A stretch of DNA of 64,000 nucleotides from contig NZ_FWXV01000007.1 of assembly GCF_900176515.1 (NCBI RefSeq), positions 496,001 through 560,000 on the forward strand. The letters run 5' to 3'. Below the pieces are notes generated by a model. It ran no database searches, was not told the origin of the DNA, and saw only the letters and a list, made by a program, of their open reading frames with translations. Positions 52,366 to 61,126 of the stretch are shown in pieces; the stretch's first letter is position 1; every line of letters begins with the position of its first letter. The translations under genes and the position numbers were made by a program. Origin of the DNA: Kibdelosporangium aridum (GTDB lineage: Bacteria > Actinomycetota > Actinomycetes > Mycobacteriales > Pseudonocardiaceae).

Positions 52366-53754
52366 TCAGTCCCCCAGCGTCGTCAAATCGACGACGCTCA
52401 CGACATCGGTCACCGGGCGAGCGCCGTCGCCGCCGATGGTCACGCGGTAGTCAGCGGGCGGCAGGTCGTACAGCTCGGTACGCCACCAGCCGTCGCCCAG
52501 ATCGATCAGCGGCACACGTGTCGAGCCGCCGTTGAGCACAGGGGTCAAGGTCGCGACCAGTTCGGTGGCGGGCTGACGTGGCCGGGCACGGATCACCATC
52601 GGCTCGTCCGTGGAAACGTCCTGCACCTCAAGGCAAACGGCCTCGTCCTCGGCGGGAAAGACGTCGATCGGCGACTGTTCCGCACTTGTCACCACGCCCG
52701 CCACGTGATCAAGGACCGAATCGTCGTTCTGCAGCGACGCGTGCTTCTGGCTGACGAATGAGGCGTTCTGGTAGCCCTTGAGCAATTCGTGCGGTGCCGC
52801 GGAGACCATCGGTACGGTGCCGTCGCCGCCTTCTTCCCGCAAAGCGCGCATCGACAGCGCCTTGATTCCGCCGTCTTCCTGCCTCGCGGCCCATCCGGTG
52901 CGCTGAAAACTCCCGATCACCGGGCGGACGGTGTAGCCGTGATCACCGCGCTTGATCCGGTCGTCGACCGCTTTCCGCAATTCCCGGTGCACCGACAGGG
53001 AATCGGTCAACCTGTCGGCGTCAAGGCCTTTCCAGCCGACCTCGTCCAGATTGAGCCAGGTGTCATCCGGTCCGGCGAGGCACCGATAGGACGGCAGCAG
53101 CTGATACACCGACGTAAAAGACCGGATCATCTCGGACAGATCGACTGTGAACGGTCCCCAGCCTTTCACGAACCCGTTCTCAAGGAACGTCAGCGCGTTG
53201 ATCGACCCCGAGTACGGCGTGCCGAAGGTGATCAGCGACCGGGTGTCTCGCCAGCCGTCGAGAAGCTCCAGGTAGAGCCGGGCGACCAGGCCGCCCATCG
53301 AGTGCCCGACCAGAACGAGCTTGGCATCCGGATTACCTGATTCGGTACGCCACGCGGCCAGCCAATCGTGGGCGTTGCGGGCCAGCTTGCGGGCCGCGAC
53401 CCTGTTGTCACGCCGCCAGTCGTACGGCAGTTCGAAGTAGTTCTTCCCCGGCACGCAGCCGAGGTTTTCGATCATTCTCCGCTTGAACCGGGTGTATCCG
53501 TCGATCTTCCAGTCCAGGCCGGGCAGCAGGTGCAGATCCGGCATCACCCTGGTGGCGACCACGCCGTCGCCGAGATCGTCGACGGCCGGATCGTCGCCTG
53601 CCAGCGTAAGCCGTTTAATGCTGCGGCCAAGCGAAAGAACCGCGCGCAGTGCCGCACCGGCCGATGGCGCCCAAACCTCCTTGCCGTCGCGTTCCAGCAC
53701 GGATCCGGAGATACCGGGAATGAGGACGACCACGTCCCCGATGCCGTTGCCCAT
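52366..53754 (-). CDS. LCAT-like lipase/acyltransferase (alpha/beta hydrolase)
   Basis: This is a 462-residue alpha/beta hydrolase of the lecithin:cholesterol acyltransferase group. The N-terminal VVVLIPGISGSVLERDGKEV is the family opening. The catalytic triad reads Ser152 in GHSMGG, Asp311 in GGDGTVP and His338 in SQKHASL. A C-terminal beta domain of about 100 residues (PMVIRARPRQPATELVATL to the end) looks like an Ig-type module. There is no signal peptide, so it would act on lipids inside the cell or at the inner membrane face. It is coupled to the CHAT gene (3-bp gap) and lies 94 bp after the cyclase-like/STAND gene. Confidence 0.85.
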   Translation of the reverse strand: MGNGIGDVVVLIPGISGSVLERDGKEVWAPSAGAALRAVLSLGRSIKRLTLAGDDPAVDDLGDGVVATRVMPDLHLLPGLDWKIDGYTRFKRRMIENLGCVPGKNYFELPYDWRRDNRVAARKLARNAHDWLAAWRTESGNPDAKLVLVGHSMGGLVARLYLELLDGWRDTRSLITFGTPYSGSINALTFLENGFVKGWGPFTVDLSEMIRSFTSVYQLLPSYRCLAGPDDTWLNLDEVGWKGLDADRLTDSLSVHRELRKAVDDRIKRGDHGYTVRPVIGSFQRTGWAARQEDGGIKALSMRALREEGGDGTVPMVSAAPHELLKGYQNASFVSQKHASLQNDDSVLDHVAGVVTSAEQSPIDVFPAEDEAVCLEVQDVSTDEPMVIRARPRQPATELVATLTPVLNGGSTRVPLIDLGDGWWRTELYDLPPADYRVTIGGDGARPVTDVVSVVDLTTLGD

Positions 53755-53848
53755 GATCTATCCCCTCGGCGAAGCTGATATGACAACCTCGGGGTGGATC
53801 TCGATGCCGTTACGGGGTTCCCAATCGATTCACCATAAAGAATTCGTC

Positions 53849-56800
53849 TCAGATATCGAACGGGGAATCGTTCTCCTCATCGATGTCGAAGCCGACCCGG
53901 ATCTGGATGGCGTGCGGTTCGGTCAGCTCGTCGAAGATCTCCAGCGCCTGCCGCCACATCTCGTGCGCCTCGACCATCTCACCTGCGGCGGAGCACACCA
54001 CACCGAGGTGGTGGCGGGTGATGGCCTCGCCACGGCGGTCGTTGATCTCCTCGCGCAGCACGAGCGCCTGCCGCAGGAACTGCTGGGCCGCTTCGTAGTC
54101 ACCGGCCCGGTAGTTGGCGCAGCCGAGGTTGTCCAGCGTGTTGCCCTCGGCGAACTGGTCGCCGATCTCCTGGGAGATCCGCAAGGCCTGGTTGTAGTGC
54201 AGGATGGCGTCCTCGTGGCGGTTCAGGTCCTCGTAGACGTCGCCGAGGTTGTCCAGCACAGCGCCTTCGCCGTAGCGGTTGTCGATCTCCCGGCAGATCT
54301 GCAGTGCCCGTTCGTAGCATTCGATGGCCTGTTCGGAGCGTCCCAGTTTGCGGTGGATGTCGCCCAGGTTGCTCAGGGTCAGGCCTTCGCCGTAGCGCTC
54401 GTGCAGCTCACGCCAGATCTGCAGCGCTTGCCGGTAATGATCGACGGCTTCGTCCAGCCGCCGCAGGCCCCGGTACGCGCCGCCGAGGTTGCGCAGGGTG
54501 CTGCCCTCGCCGTACCGGTCGCTGATCTCGCGGAACATCTCCAGCGCACGTTGGTAGCACTCGATGGAGTCGTCGAAGTTCCGCAGCTTGCGCAAAGTGT
54601 TGCCGAGGTTGTCCAGCGTGCTGCCTTCGCCGTAGCGGTCGCCGACCTCGCGGCGGATCTGCAGCGCACGTTGGAAGTATTCGGCGGCCTTGGTGAACCA
54701 CCGCAAGTCGTAGTAGGCGATGCCGAGGCTGTTCAGCGTCCACGCTTCGGCGTACGGGTCGCCGAGCTTGCGCGTGGCCTGTAAGGCGATCTTGTGCACG
54801 CTGATCCAGTCCGCCCAGTGCTTGCGCAGGTTGAAGAAACCCAGCAGCGCGGCCGGGAGCTTCCACGCCACGGCGTACTCCCCGGCCTGTTCGGCCTGCC
54901 TGGTCGCGGCGACCAGGTTGGCACGTTCGGCTTTGAACCACGTCAACGCCTCGTGGTAGGTCTCGAACGCCTCAGGCTCCTGCACACCGGTCAAACTGGG
55001 CAGTGCGGCGCGACGGCGTTGCGGGGCAAGGACCCGGGCGGCGGCGTCGGCGCTGTACAGATACCAGTTGAGGACCCGGCGGACGGCTTCGTCGCGCTCC
55101 GGCTCGGTTTCCGCGCCCTCCGCGCACTCGGCCGCGTACATCCTGAGCAGGTCGTGCAGCCGATAGCGGTCGCGGCCGACCTCTTCCAGCATGTGCGCGC
55201 CCGCCAACGTGCCCAGCAGTTGCCGGGCTTGCGCGGGCGGCAGGTTCGCGAGCGCACCCGCGGCCGCGATGCTCATCTCCGGCCCGGGATGCAGTCCGAG
55301 CAACCGGAACACCCGGGCGGCGTCCGGGTGCAAGGCGTTGTAGCTCCACGAGAACACCGTCCGCACAGCTGCCGACCCGTCCCCGTTGGACAACTGGTCG
55401 AGCACACGGTTCTTCTCATCGGACAGTTCGCTGACCAGATCAGCCAGGCGGGCGTTGTCGTCGCCGGCGCAACGCTCGGCCACGATCCGCAACGCCAACG
55501 GCATGTAGCCGCACAGTGCGGCCAACTCCGCGCAGGCTTCCGGCTCGGCCGCCACCCGCTGTTCGCCGACGATCTCCGTCACCAAGGCGATCGCGTCCGG
55601 CTGCGGCAGCACGTCGAGGTTCACGCGGACCGCGCCGTCCCACGCGATCAGCTCTTCCAGCCGGTTGCGGCTGGTCACCACGACAAAGCACGTCGAGCGG
55701 CCGGGTAACAGCCTGCGCACCTGGTCGGCGCTGCGGGCGTTGTCCAGCACGACCAGAACCCGCTGCCCGGCCACCACCGACCGGAACATCCTGGCCTGTT
55801 CGTCCAGGTCAGCGGGGATGCGCTGGGCGTTCACGCCGAGCGCGCCCAGCAGTTTGCGCAACGCGTCCGCCGGTGACATCGGCCGCTGGTGCGGATCGAA
55901 CCCACGCAGGTTGAGATACAGCTGGCCGTCGGGGAAACGATCGGCCATCCGGTGCGCCCAGTGCACAGCCAACGTCGTCTTGCCGACGCCTGCCGGACCG
56001 TCGATCACCGCGACGCCGACCTTGTCGAGAAGACCGTCGAGCCGGTCGAGTTCACCGTTGCGCCCGCTGAACCCGGGAACGTCGTTGGGCAGTTCCCGCG
56101 GCGAATGCCAGTCCACGATCCGGGCCTTGGGCGTGACGACCCGGCCGACGACCGTGCGCATCAACGGCTGCAAGCGATCCAGCAGACGCGGACGTGATTC
56201 CGCGGGCGGCAGCGCGGGATAGGCCGCGGCGGGCAGCTCGTCCGGCCGGAAACCCCACTCCTCCCGCATTTCCTCGCCGTCGTGCAGGGAACTCGCCACG
56301 ATCGAGTCCGACGGCAGGCCGTAGCGGCGGATCTCCACGTCCACGTCGGCCATCGCCTGGCCAGGCTCGGACGTGGGCGTCAGCAGGTCGTCCGGTACGC
56401 GGATCCACGCGGGCGTCATGCTCTCCTCTTTGACGCCGACGAAGACCTCGCGGTAGGTGTCCGGCCGGATCGCCGGGTCGGGCTCGACGACCTGGTGGTA
56501 GAACCAGTCCGACACCATCAGCGTGAACACCCCGCGCGACGCCGCGAGAACGGCCTTGAGCGCGGGCGCGTCCAGCATCCGGCAGACGAAGTTGACCGTG
56601 TGCCCGGCAATTCCCCGGTCGTCGAAATCGATCTTGCCGACGTGCACGGCCACCCGCAGCCGGATCCGCGCCTCGGCGGCGTAGATGGCGTTGTTGCGGC
56701 GCAGCGCGGCGGCGAGCCGGTGCGGCAACTGGTCGACCAGGTTGACGTGCGCGATGTCCGGCGGGACGAGGATCAGCACGCCGTCGCCTCTGTCCTGGCT

Positions 56801-56959
56801 GGTGTCGCAGTCCTGCCAGGGAATTCCGGCCTCGTTGAACCCTTGCTCGAGCGACTCGTACAGGTTTCGCCGGACGGCGGTCTGCAGCAGGTCCGTCCGG
56901 CTGGAGAACCCCTCTACGTCGACCGCGACGATGGCCCGGTGCACGCCAGGTCGAGGCAT
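53849..56959 (-). CDS. Class III cyclase-like domain / STAND NTPase / TPR protein
   Basis: This 1036-residue protein starts at the ATG at 56959 after GAGGGGAGGG. Residues 1-190 form a class III nucleotide cyclase-like domain: metal-binding Asp14 (VDVEGFS) and Asp59 (RGDGV), and the transition-state pair Asn123 and Arg127 (VNFVCR), are all present. An NB-ARC domain follows, with GPAGVGKT (Lys327) and GFSGRNGELDRLD before it. Seven TPR units of exactly 40 residues run from about 770 to 1010. A divergent HTH/PAS/GGDEF gene starts 225 bp away. The cyclase may make a nucleotide signal or only bind one. The downstream lipase and CHAT genes could be the outputs. Confidence 0.85.
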   Translation of the reverse strand: MPRPGVHRAIVAVDVEGFSSRTDLLQTAVRRNLYESLEQGFNEAGIPWQDCDTSQDRGDGVLILVPPDIAHVNLVDQLPHRLAAALRRNNAIYAAEARIRLRVAVHVGKIDFDDRGIAGHTVNFVCRMLDAPALKAVLAASRGVFTLMVSDWFYHQVVEPDPAIRPDTYREVFVGVKEESMTPAWIRVPDDLLTPTSEPGQAMADVDVEIRRYGLPSDSIVASSLHDGEEMREEWGFRPDELPAAAYPALPPAESRPRLLDRLQPLMRTVVGRVVTPKARIVDWHSPRELPNDVPGFSGRNGELDRLDGLLDKVGVAVIDGPAGVGKTTLAVHWAHRMADRFPDGQLYLNLRGFDPHQRPMSPADALRKLLGALGVNAQRIPADLDEQARMFRSVVAGQRVLVVLDNARSADQVRRLLPGRSTCFVVVTSRNRLEELIAWDGAVRVNLDVLPQPDAIALVTEIVGEQRVAAEPEACAELAALCGYMPLALRIVAERCAGDDNARLADLVSELSDEKNRVLDQLSNGDGSAAVRTVFSWSYNALHPDAARVFRLLGLHPGPEMSIAAAGALANLPPAQARQLLGTLAGAHMLEEVGRDRYRLHDLLRMYAAECAEGAETEPERDEAVRRVLNWYLYSADAAARVLAPQRRRAALPSLTGVQEPEAFETYHEALTWFKAERANLVAATRQAEQAGEYAVAWKLPAALLGFFNLRKHWADWISVHKIALQATRKLGDPYAEAWTLNSLGIAYYDLRWFTKAAEYFQRALQIRREVGDRYGEGSTLDNLGNTLRKLRNFDDSIECYQRALEMFREISDRYGEGSTLRNLGGAYRGLRRLDEAVDHYRQALQIWRELHERYGEGLTLSNLGDIHRKLGRSEQAIECYERALQICREIDNRYGEGAVLDNLGDVYEDLNRHEDAILHYNQALRISQEIGDQFAEGNTLDNLGCANYRAGDYEAAQQFLRQALVLREEINDRRGEAITRHHLGVVCSAAGEMVEAHEMWRQALEIFDELTEPHAIQIRVGFDIDEENDSPFDI
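54100..54720. repeat. Tandem 120-bp repeats encoding TPR units
   Basis: Five or more consecutive copies of a 120-bp unit are recognisable in the DNA by the recurring phrase TTCGCCGTAGCGG or a close variant, about 120 bp apart (near 54269, 54389, 54509 and 54629). Each encodes a 40-residue tetratricopeptide repeat with RYGEGxTLxNLG. The regular spacing and nucleotide identity point to recent amplification within the gene. Confidence 0.75.
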
Positions 56960-57156
56960 GTCTGTCCCTCCCCTCAAGACACCCCCAGAAGTTACACAGT
57001 AGCTCTGTGCCGCACAGGTCACAGATCCTTCTCGCGAACAAGGTGACAATTGTCTGTCCTTTCCCTCTGGTCGAGTGGGACGGACCATCGGCGACCGCGA
57101 GGTTGTGCCGCTTGCGTTCGCGCGGACAATCCCGGTCGGCGGTGCACAGAGCGGTG

Positions 57157-57170
57157 TTGTTCGCGAACAA
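57157..57170. promoter_or_regulatory. Perfect 14-bp palindrome between divergent regulators
   Basis: TTGTTCGCGAACAA is a perfect palindrome 13 bp upstream of the ATG at 57184. A related sequence, TTCTCGCGAACAA, lies at 57029-57041, closer to the divergent cyclase-like gene. Two related sites in a 225-bp divergent gap suggest an operator pair, perhaps for the HTH protein encoded next to it. This is inferred from symmetry only. Confidence 0.5.
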
Positions 57171-57183
57171 TTCGGGAGCGTCG

Positions 57184-59604
57184 ATGACCAGGGCACGCCG
57201 CAGGCGACCCGGCCACCCGTGGGCCGCGTTGAAGGGCACCGACCCGGCGTTGCACGAACTCGCGCACTACCTGCGCGGCCTGATCGACAACGCGGGCAAG
57301 ACACTGCAGCAGCTGGCATCGGATCTTGAGTGCAGCACATCGACCATGTCGAAGCGGCTCAACGGCAGCATGCTGCCCGAGCAGAAGTTCGTGCGAGCCG
57401 TCGCGCGGGTGTGCGCGCCGGACGCGGCAAGTCTGGACAAACGCTTGACCGAGGCCGGTATGCGGTGGGAGAAGGCGCATCGCAACCAGGGTCACGTCAC
57501 CGCCACGCGAGCAGCGGACGACGCCCGCGCGATGGTGATCGCGACCCAGCAGCAAGTCATCCAGGCGCACGAACAACTGCACGAAGCCAATCTCCAGCTG
57601 CTCGCGAGTGAGCGCGCCGAGCAACGGACAACGAAGATGATCTGGGTCTTGACGTCGCTGCTCGGCCATGTCATGCGTCGCGTGCAGGAGGTGACCGCGC
57701 AACGCGACGCCGCCGAACGCGACCTGACCGAGATCCACCGGCGAACGCAGGACCAACTCGATCGGGCGACGGCTGAACACGAACGTGCGCGGTGTCTAGT
57801 GCGTGCCGCGGAGAACAAGGTCGCGGTGCTGCACGGAAAGCTTCGCGCGTTGACCGCGCCGGATGAGGTGCGGTCGGTCGTTGACGAGCAGGCGGAGATC
57901 GACGATCTGAACGCCGGGCTCGACCGGATGCACCGGCTGCTGGACGAGCAGGAGGAAGAACTCAACCGGCTCACCGAGCAGATCGAGCCGTTCGAAACCG
58001 CTGGGGCGACTTTCGAGGATCTCGCGGAGGCGTCCTTCGACGGCATCATCGTCACGGACACGGCGGGGCGCTTCATCCGGACCAATGAAGCGTTCCGCAA
58101 GATGATCGGCCACACCGCGGACAAGCTGGCCGAGCTTTCGTTCTTCGAGCTGATTCACCCGAGCAACCGAGAGTCGCTGGCGGTTCAGTACCAGAACCTG
58201 ATCGACGGTCGGAAACATCGGGCCCTGCTCAGCACCCGGCTGGTTCTCGTTGACAGCACGGTCGTCCGGGTCGACCTCGTCGCGACTCTGCTTCGCCGCT
58301 CGGGAGCCTCGTCACAGATCCTGACCGTTGTCGAGGACAACACCGAACTGCGGTTGCTTCAGGATGAGCTTTCCCGTCAGTCGCTGTACGACGTGCTGAC
58401 TGGCCTGCCGAACCGGCAATACTTCGCGACTCGTCTGGAAACCGCGCTGCGGCGGCAGGCCTCCGGCACTGTCGTGACCCTGTACCACATCCAGCTCGAC
58501 GCGTTTTCCTTGATCAGCGCCGGGCTCGGGCGCGCAGTCAGCGACAAGTTGCTCATGCTGACCGCGCAACGGCTCAAGGCTATGTTCGCAGCCGAAGACG
58601 CGATGGTCGCTCGCTTCGACGGTGACGAATTCGCCGTTTTCGTTGCGAACAAGCCCGACAGCCCTGACATCATCACCACCATCGCCTTGATCAACGAGGA
58701 GCTGTCTGAGTCACCTGTGTACTTCGATGGCCGCGGTGTCGCGACCACCGCGTGCATCGGTGTCGTAGATCGGCCACCCGACGACATGGATGTGGCCGAA
58801 GTACTTCGCGCGTCGGCGATGACGTTGGCCCGGGCGAGAAACAAAGGCTTCCGGCAGTGGGCGATGTTCGATCCGAACCGCCACATGGGTGATGTCGAGG
58901 CGTCGATCCTCGCCGCGCAACTGCCGGGCGCACTCGAGATGGGCGAAATCGTCGTGACCCACCAGCCCGTTGTCGATCTGGCCACCAACTCGGCCGTGCG
59001 TTCGGAACTGGTTCTGCGTTGGGATCACCAGACGCACGGCGTCATTCCACACGATCAATGCGTCGAACTGGCCGAACAGACCGGTTTCAGCTCGACGCTT
59101 GGTTCAATGCTGCTCACCACGACGTGCCGCGAGCTTCGGGCGGCGCCAGACATCCCGCTGAGTGTGAATCTGACCAGACAACAGTCGGCCGACATGGAAT
59201 TGGTGAGCATCGCCCTTCGGTCGTTGGACCTCAACCGGGTGCCGCACGAACGGCTCTGGCTCGGCATGCCGCTCGATCTGTTGTCCGATGAGAGTGATGA
59301 GGCCGCGGACAACCTCCGGGTGCTCGCCGATCTTGGCATCGAGTTCATCGGGCTGAACTTCACCGGTTCATTGCGGGACTTGGCGTGCCTTGAGCGCTTC
59401 TCGCTCAGGGGAGTCCGGATCTCCGCCGCTCTGTCCCACACCACCTTGCACGTGGCGAACCTGGTCCACCATGCCGGAGCGCTCCTGATCGTCGACGGGA
59501 TCGCCACCGAGGAACAAGCGGACTGGTGGCGGCACGCCGGAGCCGATCTCGCCTCGGGTCCGCTGTGGGGTCCACACGGGACACAATCGTTCCGGTTGGA
59601 CTGA
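57184..59604 (+). CDS. HTH-coiled coil-PAS-GGDEF-EAL protein with degenerate output domains
   Basis: This is an 806-residue cytoplasmic protein. The ATG at 57184 with GGGAG upstream is preferred over the longer open frame, which would cross the palindrome. Domains in order: XRE-like helix-turn-helix (about 25-90, KTLQQLASDLECSTSTMSKR), long coiled coil (about 115-280), PAS (about 285-400, ASFDGIIVTDTAGRFIRTNE), GGDEF (about 420-570) and EAL (about 580-806). GGDEF reads DGDEF at 479-483. In the EAL part the EAL motif reads ELV, and the acidic LEITE and DDFG positions read LGMPL and LNFTG, so phosphodiesterase activity is unlikely. It may be a cyclic-di-GMP sensor linked to DNA binding. Confidence 0.85.
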   Translation: MTRARRRRPGHPWAALKGTDPALHELAHYLRGLIDNAGKTLQQLASDLECSTSTMSKRLNGSMLPEQKFVRAVARVCAPDAASLDKRLTEAGMRWEKAHRNQGHVTATRAADDARAMVIATQQQVIQAHEQLHEANLQLLASERAEQRTTKMIWVLTSLLGHVMRRVQEVTAQRDAAERDLTEIHRRTQDQLDRATAEHERARCLVRAAENKVAVLHGKLRALTAPDEVRSVVDEQAEIDDLNAGLDRMHRLLDEQEEELNRLTEQIEPFETAGATFEDLAEASFDGIIVTDTAGRFIRTNEAFRKMIGHTADKLAELSFFELIHPSNRESLAVQYQNLIDGRKHRALLSTRLVLVDSTVVRVDLVATLLRRSGASSQILTVVEDNTELRLLQDELSRQSLYDVLTGLPNRQYFATRLETALRRQASGTVVTLYHIQLDAFSLISAGLGRAVSDKLLMLTAQRLKAMFAAEDAMVARFDGDEFAVFVANKPDSPDIITTIALINEELSESPVYFDGRGVATTACIGVVDRPPDDMDVAEVLRASAMTLARARNKGFRQWAMFDPNRHMGDVEASILAAQLPGALEMGEIVVTHQPVVDLATNSAVRSELVLRWDHQTHGVIPHDQCVELAEQTGFSSTLGSMLLTTTCRELRAAPDIPLSVNLTRQQSADMELVSIALRSLDLNRVPHERLWLGMPLDLLSDESDEAADNLRVLADLGIEFIGLNFTGSLRDLACLERFSLRGVRISAALSHTTLHVANLVHHAGALLIVDGIATEEQADWWRHAGADLASGPLWGPHGTQSFRLD

Positions 59605-59756
59605 GTTTCGCCGTTGCGCGAAGGTACGAACCTCCGGGGCGACCCTGCTCACCCGCAGTCCACAGTAGACGAAAAAGCCGTCGCTCGAACGGCGGTAAGC
59701 ACAAGGCAAGTACCTGGCCACAATCCGATCCCTGAGCCGCGAACGAATGGGGATCG

Positions 59757-60692
59757 ATGATGTTGAAGATCACGGCGGATGTCTTCTCCGGCAGGCCGAA
59801 TCCCGCGTGGGAGGTCAGCGACGAGAACGAGATCCGGGCCACGCTCCGGGAACTGACCTCGGGTGCGGCGTTGCTCACCGCCGACACACCGCCGGGCGGG
59901 CTTGGCTTGCGCGGGTTCAGGCTGGAGCCGCACGCCGACGAACTGGCGTCCGACTTCGGCATCGGCAGCCCGATGTACCTCCCGGTCGGCCCGCAAGCGC
60001 TTGGTCCGCGGGCAGCGGAACTGGCCGAGCGACTGATCAACCTCGCCGATCGTGGAGAGGCGCTCACCATCGAAGGCGCGCCCGCACTCGAAACCTCCGC
60101 GACCGAGCTGCTGACCGCGCAACTGCAGGAAGTCAGCCAGCTCTCCCGAAGCACCATGACCGACACCGACCGGGCGACCCCCGAGGAAACCGTGGGAGCG
60201 GAAGCAACCTGTTTCTACGACCGCACCGCGTTCAACCCGGGTTTCTGGAACAACGACGCGACGGTCATGCGATGCAACAACTGCTACAACTACGCGAGCA
60301 ACTGGCGCACCAACACCTTCGCGCAACCCGGCCTCGGGTGTGGCAGCATCTACCAGTCGATCAACTGCAACGAGGTCACCAGAGCGGCGCTGTGTGACGG
60401 CATGCATCACCGCTTCGACTGCTTCCCCGACTCCGAGATTCCGCGCAACCTGGTGGCGTTGGTCATCGCTCCCCCGCCGGCGTTCGGAAACGGCGACTAC
60501 CACTGGTTCCGCTACCACCTCGAAGGGTTCTGGGGCCACAAACCCGGCGGGACCGCGGCGCGCAACTACGACAACAGCGGCGTGGTGATCAACAACCCGG
60601 AAACTGCCAACCGTGGGCCGTACACTATCTTCTGCGGCTACTTCTACGGCTGCAACACCCAACGACAACGCATCCGCGGCTTCGGTTGCTGA
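59757..60692 (+). CDS. FSGRPNP-domain protein with Cys/His peptidase-like C-terminus
   Basis: This 311-residue protein has no signal peptide. The N-terminal domain (about 1-110) begins with DVFSGRPNPAW (FSGRPNP at 10-16), shared with the next gene. The C-terminal domain (about 150-311) is cysteine-rich and contains CNNCYNYASN (Cys176), GDYHWFRYH (His249) and ARNYDNSG (Asn270, Asp272). The order Cys, His, Asn/Asp is that of papain/NlpC-like folds, but this is only a pattern judgement. GPYTIFCGYFYGC closes the chain. The function is unknown. It probably forms a transcription unit with the two genes after it. Confidence 0.75.
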   Translation: MMLKITADVFSGRPNPAWEVSDENEIRATLRELTSGAALLTADTPPGGLGLRGFRLEPHADELASDFGIGSPMYLPVGPQALGPRAAELAERLINLADRGEALTIEGAPALETSATELLTAQLQEVSQLSRSTMTDTDRATPEETVGAEATCFYDRTAFNPGFWNNDATVMRCNNCYNYASNWRTNTFAQPGLGCGSIYQSINCNEVTRAALCDGMHHRFDCFPDSEIPRNLVALVIAPPPAFGNGDYHWFRYHLEGFWGHKPGGTAARNYDNSGVVINNPETANRGPYTIFCGYFYGCNTQRQRIRGFGC

Positions 60693-60710
60693 TGAAGATC
60701 CGGTGAAGGC

Positions 60711-61046
60711 ATGGACGTCCAGATCGACGTGTTCAGCGGGCGGCCGAACCCCACGGTCCGCCTCGGCCCCGCGGCCGAGTTCGTCCAGCGGCTTGCCGGT
60801 CTGCGGCCGTCGGCGGGCAGGCCGAGGGAAGGCCTCGGCTACCGCGGTCTGTACGTCCTGCCCGACCCGGATTCCCCGTTCACCGAGGTGTTCGTGTCCG
60901 GCGGCGTGGTGCTCGTGCGTGACCGCGACGGACACGAACAGCTCCTCGCCGATCCCGGCCGGGAGCTGGAACGCTGGCTCATCGATGCCATCTCGTCCGA
61001 AGTGGACCCGAACCTGCTCGCCAGCCTGCACGACGATCTGCCGTAG
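60711..61046 (+). CDS. Stand-alone FSGRPNP-domain protein
   Basis: This 111-residue protein consists only of the N-terminal domain seen in the preceding gene. It opens DVQIDVFSGRPNP (motif at 8-14), continues with GLGYRGLYVLPDP and ends in a helical ELERWLIDAISSEV. No signal or membrane segment is seen. It follows the larger homologue by 18 bp. The pairing of a fused and a free copy suggests that the small protein may be a regulator, inhibitor or immunity-like partner, which is speculation. The family has no function known to me. Confidence 0.75.
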   Translation: MDVQIDVFSGRPNPTVRLGPAAEFVQRLAGLRPSAGRPREGLGYRGLYVLPDPDSPFTEVFVSGGVVLVRDRDGHEQLLADPGRELERWLIDAISSEVDPNLLASLHDDLP

Positions 61047-61126
61047 CCGGAAGGCCTCCAGGAGAAAACCGCAAGCGCGGCTCGCTCCAATGGGCGACAC
61101 CGTTGTCGACCTGGAGGGAACCGGAC

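Noticed and set aside
57007..57183. Longer N-terminus for the HTH-PAS-GGDEF protein
   Set aside because: It would put the palindrome and the promoter region inside the coding sequence; the ATG at 57184 has a ribosome site and is followed by a normal HTH domain.
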